A DNA stretch of 64,000 bases from Manihot esculenta (taxonomy: Eukaryota > Streptophyta > Magnoliopsida > Malpighiales > Euphorbiaceae), in NCBI RefSeq assembly GCF_001659605.2, contig NC_035171.2, positions 3,106,325-3,170,324 on the forward strand, in the 5' to 3' direction. Below the pieces are notes generated by a model. That model saw nothing but the letters and a program-made list of their open reading frames with translations, did not search any database and was not told the DNA's origin. Of this stretch, positions 1-12,126 are shown piece after piece; position 1 is the stretch's first letter, and the number at the start of each line of letters is the position of its first letter. The translations under genes and the position numbers were made by a program.

Positions 1-25
1 TTTTGACTGCAGACTGGAAAATTAC

Positions 26-1308
26 CTCAAAAATCACCGAAGCCCCTCTCTGAGTTCCATCTCCTCCAATTATATAAACCTGAATGATGCATTCATTCAT
101 CATTCCTATAAGACCCACAATTACCTGCAAGGCATTTAAAATTGGGATGATGTCAAAGTACCTGATTGATGCCCCTGTCCTGGATACTGTCAACTATCTT
201 AGAGGTATCATAGCCTCCCCTGGACGTCCCAAGTATAGTGCCTCCACGTTTATGGATATCATTCACAACCTTCGGCGACAATGGAACTGTATTCCGAGCA
301 TAGAAGCCTCTGTATCCTCCCTGTATCCAAAATCTCATATCTTGAATCTAACAGGATCCTGATCAAACAACAAACTAATAATCAAAAGCTTTGTTTCCTT
401 ACCTCTATTCCCAGAACTTTGTTAACACCATACATGTGATGCAAGCCACACACTAGCTCTCTAATCACTGTGTTTAAACCAGGGCATAGACCACCACATG
501 TTACAATACATGCGTGCACTTCATCTGACTTAAAGTAAACCTGAGGATCATGCAATAACTTGTCACTCTTCTGAGACTCAAAGAACCAAAATCAAGAAAT
601 TACTCACAGCACAAAATCCAAACCTTTTGACGAGGCCCTGCTCGTCTAAAGTGTGTTCCCCTTGGACTGTCTTTCTGTACAACTATCTGCATGCATTAAA
701 CGGAAAAAACCCACCAAAATCAGAATTGCAGGAATGGGTTATTAAGAGAAATTTGGGGAAGTCACCTTCTGGGCTACAGTATCATCCTCGTTAACGAAAT
801 ATTGCCTGGAACAACAGAAACTTTATATTATGAATCAAACTTTTTTCTCCAAATTATGATTCAAATACCCAAAACTTTAACTTACTTGACAACTGAATAG
901 GAAGGATTGTCTTGTAATGGATTGGGATATGTCTGCATCAGACCACAAACAAGAATAAGCATTGAAACATATCCGCCAGCCAACATATATATATATACAT
1001 ATATATATATATCAAGAAAGGAGAACATTAAGTACTGGGAGATCAGATATGTGATCAGTCAAGTGAGGAACGTCTTCAAGAACGTAGCCAGCGTCTCCGG
1101 TGATGATTTTGGGCTCGTATACTGTAGAATCTCCCATGGCGTCCTTGGAAGAGGAGTCTCTGGTACTAATGCCGGCGGTGGTAGGATTTGCGGAGAAGGT
1201 CAAGAAATAAGGCCTGTGATTGACAGTTGTTGCATGATAGGAGTTGGAAGGATCAAAGCACCGGAACCGTGGAGTTGAGATTGAAGCTGAGCTTGAAATG
1301 GTGTCCAT
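26..1308 (-). CDS. PFK: ATP-dependent 6-phosphofructokinase, 5' part (gene runs off the left edge)
   Basis: Phosphorylates fructose-6-phosphate to fructose-1,6-bisphosphate in glycolysis. Seven exons can be joined in phase: 1308-1036, 932-886, 805-766, 686-624, 540-403, 320-162 and 79-26, giving the first 258 residues; the rest lies left of base 1. Seen: the glycine-rich CGGLCPGLN nucleotide loop (about residue 155) and GGDGT (residues 245-249). The G after the Asp is what ATP-dependent plant PFKs have; PPi-dependent enzymes have a second Asp there. The body after residue 58 resembles the cytosolic PFK3/PFK7 group, but residues 1-57 are rich in Ser/Thr and nearly free of acidic residues, like a plastid transit peptide. 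A second in-frame ATG at 1137 would give a protein without that extension. Each junction has GT donor and AG acceptor. Family is certain; isoform and compartment are not. Confidence 0.93.
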
Positions 1309-4200
1309 TTTTCTTGGAATGCAAGTGAGAGCAGAGGGTGGAGTATTTGTAGCCGTTGATTAAATAATTATTATTATTTTATAATGCAAAAAAAAAAAAA
1401 CGATCATACTGACCGAAATTGAAGATAAAAATTAATAAAAAAACTACAAAATTGAATTCTGGCGACTTGAGACGGTGCTGGAACTAACAGAGGTGTCTGA
1501 AGAAAACAGAGAGGGACTAGTTTGAGAATTTAGCAAAATTACAGTTTATATAGAGAATAGAGTGTGGACTTTTCATTGGCAGCCTTAGACTCTTCTAGCT
1601 AAGAATATACCTCAGGCATTTCCATGGCGACTGAAACCTGGAAGGAAAATGTTTATTCAAAGAAAGTTGGCTCATAAAAAATAAATACTAAATAATAATT
1701 TCTCATCAATTACAATATAAAAAAATAAAAAAATATATAAATAAAAAATTTAACGAAATATGATATAATTTTTCAAAATTTTCAAACTTTAACTCCAGTC
1801 CTCCTTTCTTTGCTGTCATTATAAATCCTTTTTTTTTTCATGAATTCAGTGAGTAGCATGATGTAAGCAATTTGACTTATAAAAAAATATATCTAAAATT
1901 TAAATTACATAATTAATATTTTATTATAAATAAATAAATTTATTATTTTAATATTTGATTTTAGGAAGGAGGAAGCTGCCCAATGCAAAGAAAATAAATT
2001 ATTTCTTAAGTTTCTTTTATGACGAAAAAAAAAAGATTATAATTGTAATTAAACTAATGATCAAACATATATGTAATCATTCATGCGTTTATTGTATGAA
2101 ATTAGTATATGTAATATTAGTCACACTTCACTTTCACTTTCTTTTCTTTATATTTTTTATTTAGCTTTTACTTGCATATGAAAAGATCTTTAAAATATTA
2201 TAGGAGATTTATCAAGTGGGTTCTTTTAAAACTTTTTTTTTTCAATAAAATTGTTTTTTATTTTTTTATTAAAAATAAATAAATAATTGAGAAAAAATTT
2301 TCAAATTTAATTTTACTGTGAAATAAAATTTTTATTTAGTATTTAATTATAATTATTATTAACCGATCAGTTTATATATTTCTAAAATCTATTATAATAT
2401 TTTTATTTTTTTTCCTAATTAATAAAATAGTTTTAATGACCATCGAATTTTTTATATTTGAAATGGGACTGGACTCTGAAAAAGAATATAAGCCCAAAAC
2501 TTATCGGAACCTCTTAAAGTAGATCGATCCAATATCACGTATCCCATCTCGTGACTAAAGCAGACCATACTAATTTCATGGATGAGTCCACTAAGGGTGG
2601 TCTAATCCAGAGAAACAGATTCAATCACCTCGCAGTCCTATACTGAAAAAAATAAATAGCCGCCTGACAGAAAAGGATATGCTGAGACATCTGTACGTAC
2701 GAGTTTTAATAATAGGGACATGTGACATCTATATCTATAGTAAAATAGCGGTTATATACTAATATAGGACAATAAAAAAAGAATAAAAGAGAGGTGTAAT
2801 CTTTCCAAGCTAAGTTTATACATATACCGTAAATCATATTTTCTATATCTCAAACCATTAAATCCTTATCCCTTTCATTTTGAGAGATAATTTAATTTTT
2901 ATTATATTTTTTAATATAAAAATAAATAAAACAAATATTTGAAAGAAAGAATAAAAATATTTTAATAAATTTTTTAAAATATAAAAATTAATTTATTAAT
3001 AATAATAACTCAAAAATTAAATAATAAATCTTTCTATATTAAAATTTATATATGCGTGCGCATGCAGCAATGACAGTGCTGCGTATTCATTTTTTAGTCC
3101 CTGTCGTCAAGACCACTACAAATACATAATTATAATTAAAATTAAAGTTACGATAAAGTTAAACTAATTAAATATAATTTGTGCAAAACCCAACAATTAA
3201 CCTCTAATATAAAGTTTTGCATGTAATTTTATAAATTAAATTATTAGATTAAATAATTTCATAAGTTATATAAAATTATAGAAGGACATCAAGAGCCATG
3301 CTTAATTAGATTATGGTCTCAGTTTAAAGTAAGGTTGTGGCTCATCTTTCATTTAATTGTAGAGTCAACTAAGTGGGATAATTCTTTAATATTCACATTT
3401 GGGTCCTTCATTTTCAATTTAATTATAATTGAAAATTAAAATTAAAAAATAAAATATGATTCATAAATTTATTATATGTATTCACAAAAAAAATTAATTC
3501 AATTTAATTATTTTAATTAAAATTTTCATTTAAAATAAAAAATTTATTTTTTAATTTATAGAATAAAGAATGCATATAAAGAATGAGTCAGCTTTGAGTT
3601 TTTTCTATGGGATCTCCATATGCAAGCAAGCTGTATTCCATTTAAATTGAAAAAATTGATTGAATTTGATTAATTTAAAATTCAATTCGATTTTTTATTC
3701 ATTTCGATTCGGTTTGATTTTTAATTTTAAAAATTTCAATTATTTCAGTTTGATTTTGATCAGAAAAAAATCAAAAATATCAAACTGATTAGTAATAATA
3801 ATATATTATTTCTAATAATATAGAGAGATTATACTATATTAAAATTAAAACATTTTAATTAAATTTTAAAATAATAAAAATAAAATATAAAAAATAAAAA
3901 ATTTATTAAAAATTTAAATCGATTAAATTAAATCGAATTGAATTAGATCGATTCAATTTAATTTTTATAAATACTAAAATTTTAATTTTTAATTTATTCG
4001 ATTTGATTTTAAACTGAACCGATAAATCTCACCGATGTCTTTATGTTCTGCTTCTCCTACTTTCCATTTTAATCCATAATCGATGTTTTGGTGGGGATCT
4101 TTCTTTGGCTCCTCTCTTTTGTTCAGACGGTTGGCTCTAGGCGAAGGGGGACCATGAGCCACTGCTGTTTTTTTATGTTCGGGTTTCCCCTTGATACGGG
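1309..4200. other. AT-rich intergenic spacer
   Basis: No credible coding region. Mostly A/T runs, with a more mixed-composition island near 2,460-2,830 that could be decayed LTR-type sequence; I found no paired end or coding domain to prove it. Around 3,640-4,020 degenerate copies of a TTCGATTTGATT-like motif occur on both strands, as in plant MITEs, again without clean ends. Short ORFs here have no recognisable content. Confidence 0.6.
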
Positions 4201-4214
4201 TCTAATCCCCAATT

Positions 4215-4266
4215 AGCCCAAAGGTCTGTGTTCTTTTAACGTGGGCTTGAATACCATTTTTGGGCT
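4215..4266 (+). promoter_or_regulatory. Three site II (TGGGCT) elements upstream of the MPP-alpha gene
   Basis: TGGGCT occurs at 4215-4220 (minus strand), 4242-4247 and 4261-4266 (plus), about 310-365 bases before the ATG at 4579. Site II TGGGCY clusters are known to be enriched in promoters of plant genes for mitochondrial and ribosomal proteins, which fits the gene downstream. Function here is inferred. Confidence 0.55.
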
Positions 4267-4578
4267 TGTTCAATAATCCGCTTCATTAATGATATTTTGT
4301 CGTTTAGAAAACAAAAACTCATCAGAGCTTAATTAATAAAATAAAATTTAAGTTTTGGCCTTTAAAACGATGACGTAGCAACCACAGCATTACACCATAC
4401 TCGACTAGTATACGCTGCACTGCAGAGAACCTACTCCCGTAGTCTTCCAAAACTGATTGTTTTTCTGCTTCTTCGTTGTAGCCAACTTTTTCTCTTGCAT
4501 TATCAAACTCAATAAACACAGGGAGAGCGCAGCTTTTAGAAACAATTTCTAGGGTTTCTCCTGTAAAGTAAAGTTAAG

Positions 4579-5117
4579 ATGTATAGAACAGTAGCCTCGC
4601 GATTTCGAGCTCTCAAGGTCAGTTCTGGAAAACCTTATCTTTCTGTTTTTCCTTCCGAGAAAATGTAGTTAGGTGAAGCTTGTTGGTAATTTTTTCTGAT
4701 GAGGTGAAGCTAAGGGAAATTTTTTTTTGAGTCAGCTAAATGATTAAAAGGTGAAGATTTAAAGTTTTTAGCTTTTTTATTTCTTAAAACCTTTTTGTTT
4801 TTCTATGCATTTTAGTGGTGAATAAGTAGGTAATGGAACGTTCTTCGTCTCGCAGCAAGATCCAAATTTGTTTTCCATTGTGGATTTTAATGGTTTTTTG
4901 ATATTTGGCTATCAATTTTAGATATATTTTTTGAATATTTTAGTTTACTTCTGTTTTGATTTTGCTTAATTTAGCACATTTTAGATATTTTTTGCTATTT
5001 GATTTGGATTCTAAATTATATCCTGGGTTCATTCTATGGATTGGCTTTATACATGCTTGAATATTCTAAGCAAAAAAAAAAAAATGAAACGTAAAATATT
5101 ACTCACGGATGTTGCTG

Positions 5118-5175
<58 letters not shown>

Positions 5176-8100
5176 TAGGATAGTGCATTTATGATAATAT
5201 GAAAAGCAGTATTGTGACTTTTGATTGGCTTTGCTTCTCTAAATAAAGTTGAGATATATTGCATAATAAGGCGGTTATTGATAATCTTGCATTCTTTTTT
5301 GAACTGAAGCATCTTATATGATTGATCTAACTAAATGGAATCTCTCATTCTTTGTGATTAGAGCCAAGTTGGAAATTTGCGGGCCTCACAATATGCAACT
5401 TCGAGTGCAGTTGCTTCTAGAACATCCTCACCGGGGTTCTTTAGCTGGCTGACGGGGGAGCACTCTACTTCTCTTCCTCCTTTAGATTCCCCAATGCTTG
5501 GTGTTCCCCTTCCACCTGTTCTACCAGATTACATTGCACCAAGCAAGGTTATGTCAAAGACTCTTGAAAATGGTGTCAGGATTGTATCAGAAGCATCACA
5601 GGTATGCTTTCAATGTTGCAATCTTCCTAGGATTTCTTTTGTTAATTTTCATTATTTCAAATTGTCATTAACATCAGTTTCTTGTTTGCATTTTCTAATA
5701 ATGCTTCCTTTGGATGGTTAATTAGAATCCTGCAGCCTCCATAGGGTTGTATCTTGATTGTGGTTCTATCCATGAGACACCCATGTCATGTGGGGCCTCA
5801 CACTTGCTTGAACGGATGGCATTCAAGAGCACAAGGAATAGGAGCCACTTGCGAATTGTTAGGGAAGTGGAGGCAATTGGGGGTAGTGTTGCTGCCTCAG
5901 CCTCTCGGGAGCAAATGGCTTACACTTTTGATGCTCTTAAGACCCATGTTCCTGAAATGGTAGAATTGCTGGTTGACTCTGTGAGAAATCCTGTCTTCTT
6001 GGATTGGGAAGTCAATGAAGAGGTAATTTTAGATCTTGTCTTTCTTCTGCTGAAGTCAATGATGATGCCTTAATATTCCTGATATGCGAACCTCAAAGCA
6101 TTCCCTTAAGGCTCTTTTTTTGGTTTTTCTTTAGTATATCTTATGTTTTGTGGATCAAGATGCTTCCTTTCTATAAGTAATTTCATTTTAATGTTCAATT
6201 GTTGAAGGGCTAGAATTCAGTGTCAATGTCTATTGTTTGCTCACTGTTGTCAGCATTTATAAGTGCATTGATTTGTTAATAATCTACCTTATCTTGTACA
6301 GCTTAAAAAGATGAAAGATGAACTTGGACAGCTCTCTAACAATCCACAAGGCTTACTCTTGGAGGCAATTCACTCTGCCGGTTATAGTGGTGCATTGGCG
6401 AATCCTCTTTTGGCTCCTGAATCAGCACTAAACAGATTAGATGGTGCTATTTTGGAGGAATTTGTACATGTAAGAAAAAAAAATATCCTTGGAATTCTTC
6501 AACTTTCTTGTACAGATTATTATTATTATTACAAGATCTATTTTCATTTGTTAATTTATTGTTATTTTTTCTCACCTCTTTTTGGCTTTTTCTTTAACTG
6601 GATATTTATTCATGTGAAATTTTAGGAGCACTATACAGCTCCTCAAATGGTTCTAGCAGCTTCTGGTGTTGAATTTGAGGAGCTTATATCTGTTGCAGAG
6701 CCACTTCTTTCTGACCTCCCACGTGTGCAGCGTCCTGAAGAACCAAAATCTGTGTACGTTGGAGGGGATTATCGCCGCCAAGCTGATTCACCGGTGCATA
6801 TTTCTTATCATCCATTGGATATGTTCTTTCTATATTCTTAATCATGTGTACTTATATCTGTTTTCCCTCCTTATGAGGGTAGATGACACATGTTGCTCTT
6901 GCTTTTGAAGTTCCTGGAGGCTGGCATAATGAGAAAGAAGCTATAGTTTTGACTGTTCTTCAGGTTTTGTATATTGATCTTGACTTTTTCTTTAATCTTT
7001 TTTGCTTTCTCTTTACTTTTACTTTTCTTTGTCTTTCATGTGTAAAGCACAGCAAATAACAATTCTATTAGTACTGCAGATGCTTATGGGAGGCGGTGGC
7101 TCATTCTCTGCAGGGGGTCCTGGAAAAGGAATGCACTCACGACTATGTAAGTTGCCAGCATCTAGCTCTTCACTAGTAACTTAAGCTCAATGAGTTGTCT
7201 TCAATTTGGTTATGGTTGGAACTTATATATACTTTCTTCAAAAATTGCTTCTAGCTCTTTAATTTCTTAACTTCATAGTTTCTGCTACAGAAATTTGCCA
7301 ATTTTTTTTCCTTATACTAATTCCATTATGACTTGATAACAGATCTCAGAGTCTTGAATGAGTATCAACAGCTCCAATCTTTTTCTGCCTTCACAAGTAT
7401 CTTGAATAATACCGGATTGTTTGGCATCTACGCTAGCACTGTAAGACTAGTTACCCAATTAATGTAGCGTCTGTGACATATGTGTGTGTTTGAGCTTTCT
7501 TGACTCGAGTTCTTTCTACCTACATTATGCTGTTATCTTCTGTACTAGCCTCGCTGTAGAAAGTTGTTTTGAATGTGCCACTTGAGGAGGATTGACTGTT
7601 GTATGTACTCATGTAAAGTAGGTAATTCCTGGAGATCAGTTGAGTAGGCTCAACTCAGTTGATACTTGATAGATAGTTGCCCATACATACATGTGCAAAC
7701 ATTGTGTTTTAATAGGCATGAAAGTTACATGCGTTTATGTAAGACGTTAGTTTAAAATCCTTTAATTGATTTATCATCGTACTTAATATGCATTCCATAG
7801 TATATTGGTCTAGAGTCTACATTTGCACTAGAGTTCAGCAACAAGGTATACATTTGCCAAGAATAAAGACTGTCTTGCTAACTACCTTCATCTCTTAATT
7901 TATTTTTTCTTTTCATACAACTTAAATCTTGTGTTTTATTATCATTATAGCTAATGGTAACATTTGGTATAATTGTATACTATGTTTTAATTTTATCAAT
8001 TTGATCATTATTTTTTAGTTGTATCCAATTAATTTGGGACATTTGCTTATGCCAACATTTTATTGAGATGAAAGGCAAAAGTGCAACTTGTTGACTCAAT

Positions 8101-9606
8101 TGGGAAGAAATAGGCCCCTCCTGGGCCTTGAGAGTCGTTAAGTGTTGGCATTTTGCAAAATTCTTGTCCACTATAAAGCTTCTTATTTATTTATTTATTT
8201 CTTGAGTTAATATTTTGCAGAGCGCCATCCCTTATTGGTTAGAGTTAAGGGCTCATCTTAGTGTTGGGATGTGCAAACCCTAGGCCCACTGGATACAATT
8301 AAAACAAGTTGAGAAACCTATGGACCAAATTGATAGAATAAAATATAGTATATAATGTAAAAGGTAGGAAAAAGTTCAGGACTTATTAGACCATTGGCCC
8401 TGATTATTATTTTCTCCTGTTGTTTCCTTTGAACTCTTTTTGGTGAAAAAATGTTATTATGTATTTTAAGTGATGGTTTTTTACTATGACAGACCCCAGA
8501 CTTTGCCCCAAAAGCAGTCGATATAGCAGTTGGAGAATTACTTGCAATTGCAATGCCTGGACAAGGTTCCCCTTCACATCTTTTCACATTTCTTATGGTT
8601 TGAATTTGATGAGCTACTTTTCCTGTAGCAATCACCAAGTCTTGTTGTAGCTCCATTCCTTATCAGCATCCCTTTTTAATTTCTGTGGCAGTTTCCAAGT
8701 TGCAGCTCGATCGTGCCAAAGAGTCCACAAAATCTGCTGTGCTGATGAATTTGGAATCTCGAGTATTTCTCTTTCTTCTTGGGATCTAGTTGCTTAGTGT
8801 ACTAGTCACATTTGGGCCAATTATTTCTAGCCCGCAGATAATAGTGGAGTACTTTATAAGTTCGTAGTTCCCATATTTGACGGAACATTATTGAAGTACA
8901 TCGACTTGTCACATTTTGTTTTTCAGTTTCTTTTGTTTCTTGAGGGCTCTTACGAATGCTCTGTGATTGTATTCTGCAGATGATTGTGGCAGAAGATATA
9001 GGAAGGCAGTTTTTGACCTATGGAGAAAGGTTTGCTCAAAGATCTATCCCTCTATTCTGTTTATAACATTGCATTTTTTTCAATAGAATAAATGTTCAGA
9101 AAATTTTCAGTGTGCTGCACTTTTGTCAGTGTAACCACTGTATGAAACTAATAATCATGATGGATGAGTTTAATAGTGTAGGTGGAAGTTATGTAATGAT
9201 CATTTTAGGAACTCTTGTTCTTTATAAGCAAAATGCGAATGCTTATTTTGCTCATGATGGCCTTGATTTCTAGTTTCTTGTTAATCTTGCTCGATGAAAT
9301 GGATGTGAAATATATGTTTGTATTTGCAACAAGACTGGCATTTATCCTCCCAGGAGGCCCGTCGAACATTTCTTAAAGACCGTGGATGAAATCACTGCCA
9401 AGGACATCACTAACATTGCACAAAAGATCATCTCTTCACCTCTAACAATGGCATCTTATGGACATGGTATCGACCAGTTTTCTTGTGAACCTGATTTTTT
9501 TTTAAAACCACGTTATCCTGGTTGTAATATCTACATGTATTTGCTTTTGTTGGCAGTTCTTAATGTCCCCAGCTACGAGTATGTTAGCAGCAAATTCCAT
9601 GCATAA
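4579..9606 (+). CDS. MPPA: Mitochondrial processing peptidase subunit alpha (complex III core 2)
   Basis: Helps recognise and remove presequences of imported mitochondrial proteins; in plants MPP is built into the cytochrome bc1 complex of the inner membrane. Thirteen exons join in phase: 4579-4617, 5362-5601, 5726-6022, 6302-6469, 6626-6793, 6883-6963, 7080-7146, 7343-7440, 8493-8565, 8692-8762, 8980-9029, 9354-9466 and 9557-9606, coding 504 residues, the normal length. Residues 1-40 are basic and Ser/Ala-rich, a presequence. The M16 fold follows. At residues 119-123 it reads HLLER where catalytic beta subunits have HxxEH, so the zinc site is incomplete, as expected for an alpha subunit. The glycine-rich substrate loop is intact (about 335-348, [14 protein letters not shown]). 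The start is the first ATG and encodes [13 protein letters not shown] before intron 1, typical of the family. Confidence 0.96.
5121..5170 (+). repeat. (CT)25 microsatellite in MPP-alpha intron 1
   Basis: Uninterrupted CT dinucleotides fill these 50 bases within the first intron. Likely length-polymorphic, so useful as a marker; no other role is visible. Confidence 0.95.
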
Positions 9607-9914
9607 ATTTATTAACGAGGGTGCATTGCAATCAGAGGCTTCACTGTGACAGTCATCATCAATCGTGTGCTTGCATCAAGCGATTTCTTTGTTGCATACT
9701 GTCAAAATAAAAATAACTAGAGAAGAAGTTTTCCTATAGATGAAAGGAAATATGAGCCGTCCAATTCATTTAAATTTGAGATCACTTGTTTCAAACCCGT
9801 AAGAATCAGGTGCTTTTTCTTTTTGTCCATGATTATTATCATAAAGAATTTTGGAAATTTTCGTGTTTCATGTTGATGTTGTTCCAAAAGAAGAAATTGA
9901 AATCCAGCAATGTG

Positions 9915-9997
9915 TTCAATTTCAATTCTCTTCCCATTGATATCTGTCTCTGCTGCTTTTGGAAACTCATTCAATTTCAATTCTCTTCCCATTGATA
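9915..9997. repeat. 28-bp direct repeat, 55-bp period
   Basis: The same 28 bases (TTCAATTTCAATTC...) occur at 9915-9942 and 9970-9997 without a mismatch by eye, separated by 27 unrelated bases. Confidence 0.85.
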
Positions 9998-10161
9998 ATT
10001 ATATCGACTTCTAATCAGCAAATTCTGTCTTCAAGAATGGCGTGAGCTTGCAATTTATCCCTGTGGGATTGCAACAGAAGAACCCAAATTGGGTGCATTG
10101 GACGATTACTAACGGTAACAACTAACAAGCAAATGCAGGAGTCAGGGTCACAGATTCAACT

Positions 10162-10245
10162 GTAATGGTTAAAGCTCGCATTACCCAAAGATCAAGGGCA
10201 AACGTAATGGTTAAAGCTTGCATTACCCAAAGATCAAGGGCAAAC
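10162..10245. repeat. 42-bp perfect-register tandem duplication
   Basis: Two adjacent 42-bp units, 10162-10203 and 10204-10245, starting GTAATGGTTAAAGC, differ by one C/T change. A recent slippage or unequal-exchange product; it creates short ORFs with internal repeats that are not genes. Confidence 0.9.
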
Positions 10246-11793
10246 GTGAAGAGGAAAAACAGAACGCAATCTTTAGCCGCAATCTTTTGCGAGTGAGTTG
10301 GATCGTTCTCCTTTCGGTTGGGTCTAAAATTGAAGAACGGTTGGTCGGGTTTAAATTGAAGAATGTAGTTGCCGTCCATATTGCATTTCGAGCATTTGGT
10401 AGATATTTCTCAAACCTGATGATCAGTGAAAAAAAATTTTTCAGACCGGAGTGAATAACCAAGCGGTAGAGTGGGTTGACTTTCTTTAAATTTTGTCTTT
10501 TAATTAAGAAATTTTACGGCACTTGCAGTAGAATCTATGCGTAGAGACCAAACGGGATAGAAAATGTAGAAAAATGAAAAAATTGTAAAATATTTTTGTG
10601 ATTTTATGTGATAAATAATAAGAAATGTGAAAAAAATATAGTGTTTTGAAAAAAATATAGTGTTTTGAAAAAAATAATAATAGAAATAAAAATATTATAA
10701 AAATAAAAAAAATTTGTACATACGTTGTTAAAAATATTATGGGTAGTATAAATATTAAAAAATAAGAAAAAATATATAATAAAATTTATTTTATTAAAAA
10801 AATTAATATATTATTTAGTGTATAATAAATTTATATTATTTATAATTATATTAAAAATTTAATAATTTAAAAATTTTAGTGTATATAATATTAAAAAAAA
10901 TTGTGTGTTTTTTTATCCCTTATTTTATATCTCTTATTTAGGAATTAAAGTTTTTTTGATTGAAAAATATTTTTTTTAAAAAAATTACTTTTTAGCAGTA
11001 AATTACAATATGATTAACAGATTTATCTCTCTATTTTTAAAATTTCACACTTTTATTCTGAAAATTTAATTTCATAAAAATTCATGGTCTATCCGTAAAA
11101 TATTTCTGTTAATCAATAATTTTCACTTGATACAATTTTAAAAGTATTATTTTTAATAATAAAATAAAAAAATTACTATTTAATTTTTATAATATAAAAA
11201 AATTTACTATTTAATCCTTTAATTTTAAAAAATATATTAAAATATCTCTAACATTTTAAAAGTCTACTGATTAGTTTTTTTTATTAATTTTATCACTAAA
11301 TATTTTAATATTTAATTTATATAATTTAAAAAAATTATTAGTTTGTCTCTTAAATTATTAAAAAATTTACTAATTAATCCCTCCATATCAGAGGTATTTT
11401 AAATTTTTTTTATAATACTTCACGATTAAAATTAATAGAAAGACTAATCAATAATATTCTTAAAATATCAAAAATATTTTAATAAAATTTTCAAACGGCA
11501 AACAGTGATTGACAGATAACAACATCACAAAAATAATTTTTATTGAATTTTAATTTTTAATTTTTAATAATTTAAATTTTATTTATTTTAATTTTTATTA
11601 TTTTTGCTAAATTTAAATTTTAAATTTATTGAAATTTTTATTTATTTATAGAAATTAAATTTGAGATTTTCTTCATTAAATTTTAATAAAATTAAATTTT
11701 AAGAATTACAACTTTGAATTTAAAAAGATAAATTTATTAATCTTGTAATATTTTAAAGATAAAAATATATATATATATTTTTTTTTTTTTTTG

Positions 11794-11878
11794 CACTCCA
11801 AGACTTAACCTGGTGGAAAGTGCATCCTGTAACCTTGAAAAGTCTAAGGTTCAACTCCCCCGGCCCCTATTTTAAAAA
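11794..11878 (+). repeat. Possible SINE-type (tRNA-derived) fragment
   Basis: An island of mixed composition inside AT-rich DNA contains an A-box-like stretch (CTGGTGGAAAGTG) and, about 40 bases on, GGTTCAACTCC, close to the pol III B-box GGTTCRANTCC. It is flanked by a T run before and an A run after. This fits the head of a tRNA-derived SINE, but no target duplication was found and no tRNA fold is complete. Confidence 0.35.
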
Positions 11879-12126
11879 AAAAATATATTTTTTTCTTTAA
11901 TTCTTAAATTTTAAAAACTAAAATGTTATATTTTAGAAACTCAGCTCCACGTGAGTAACGAAATTTTTTACCAAAAATTCTTTAATTTTGATGAAATTAA
12001 AATTTAAAAACGAAGATATTGAATTCTAAAAATTAGAAGGACTAAACAAGTAATTTTTTTTTCTAACCTTAATTTACAAAAAGCCTAGCGCTGCCGCCAA
12101 CAAGTTCACGGAACCATTCCACCATC

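Larger units (their letters stand above)
9607..12126. other. Intergenic spacer with small duplications
   Basis: Begins with the MPP-alpha 3' UTR. It then holds two local duplications (listed separately), an AT-rich stretch at about 10,480-11,780 with no coding signal, and a SINE-like segment near 11,794. Open frames at 9,717-10,462 lie on both strands across the duplications and show no family resemblance. Confidence 0.6.

Noticed and set aside
4322..4519. 65-codon minus-strand frame next to the MPP-alpha promoter
   Set aside because: Lies in the 5' leader of the MPP-alpha gene, no family features, no upstream signals on that strand.
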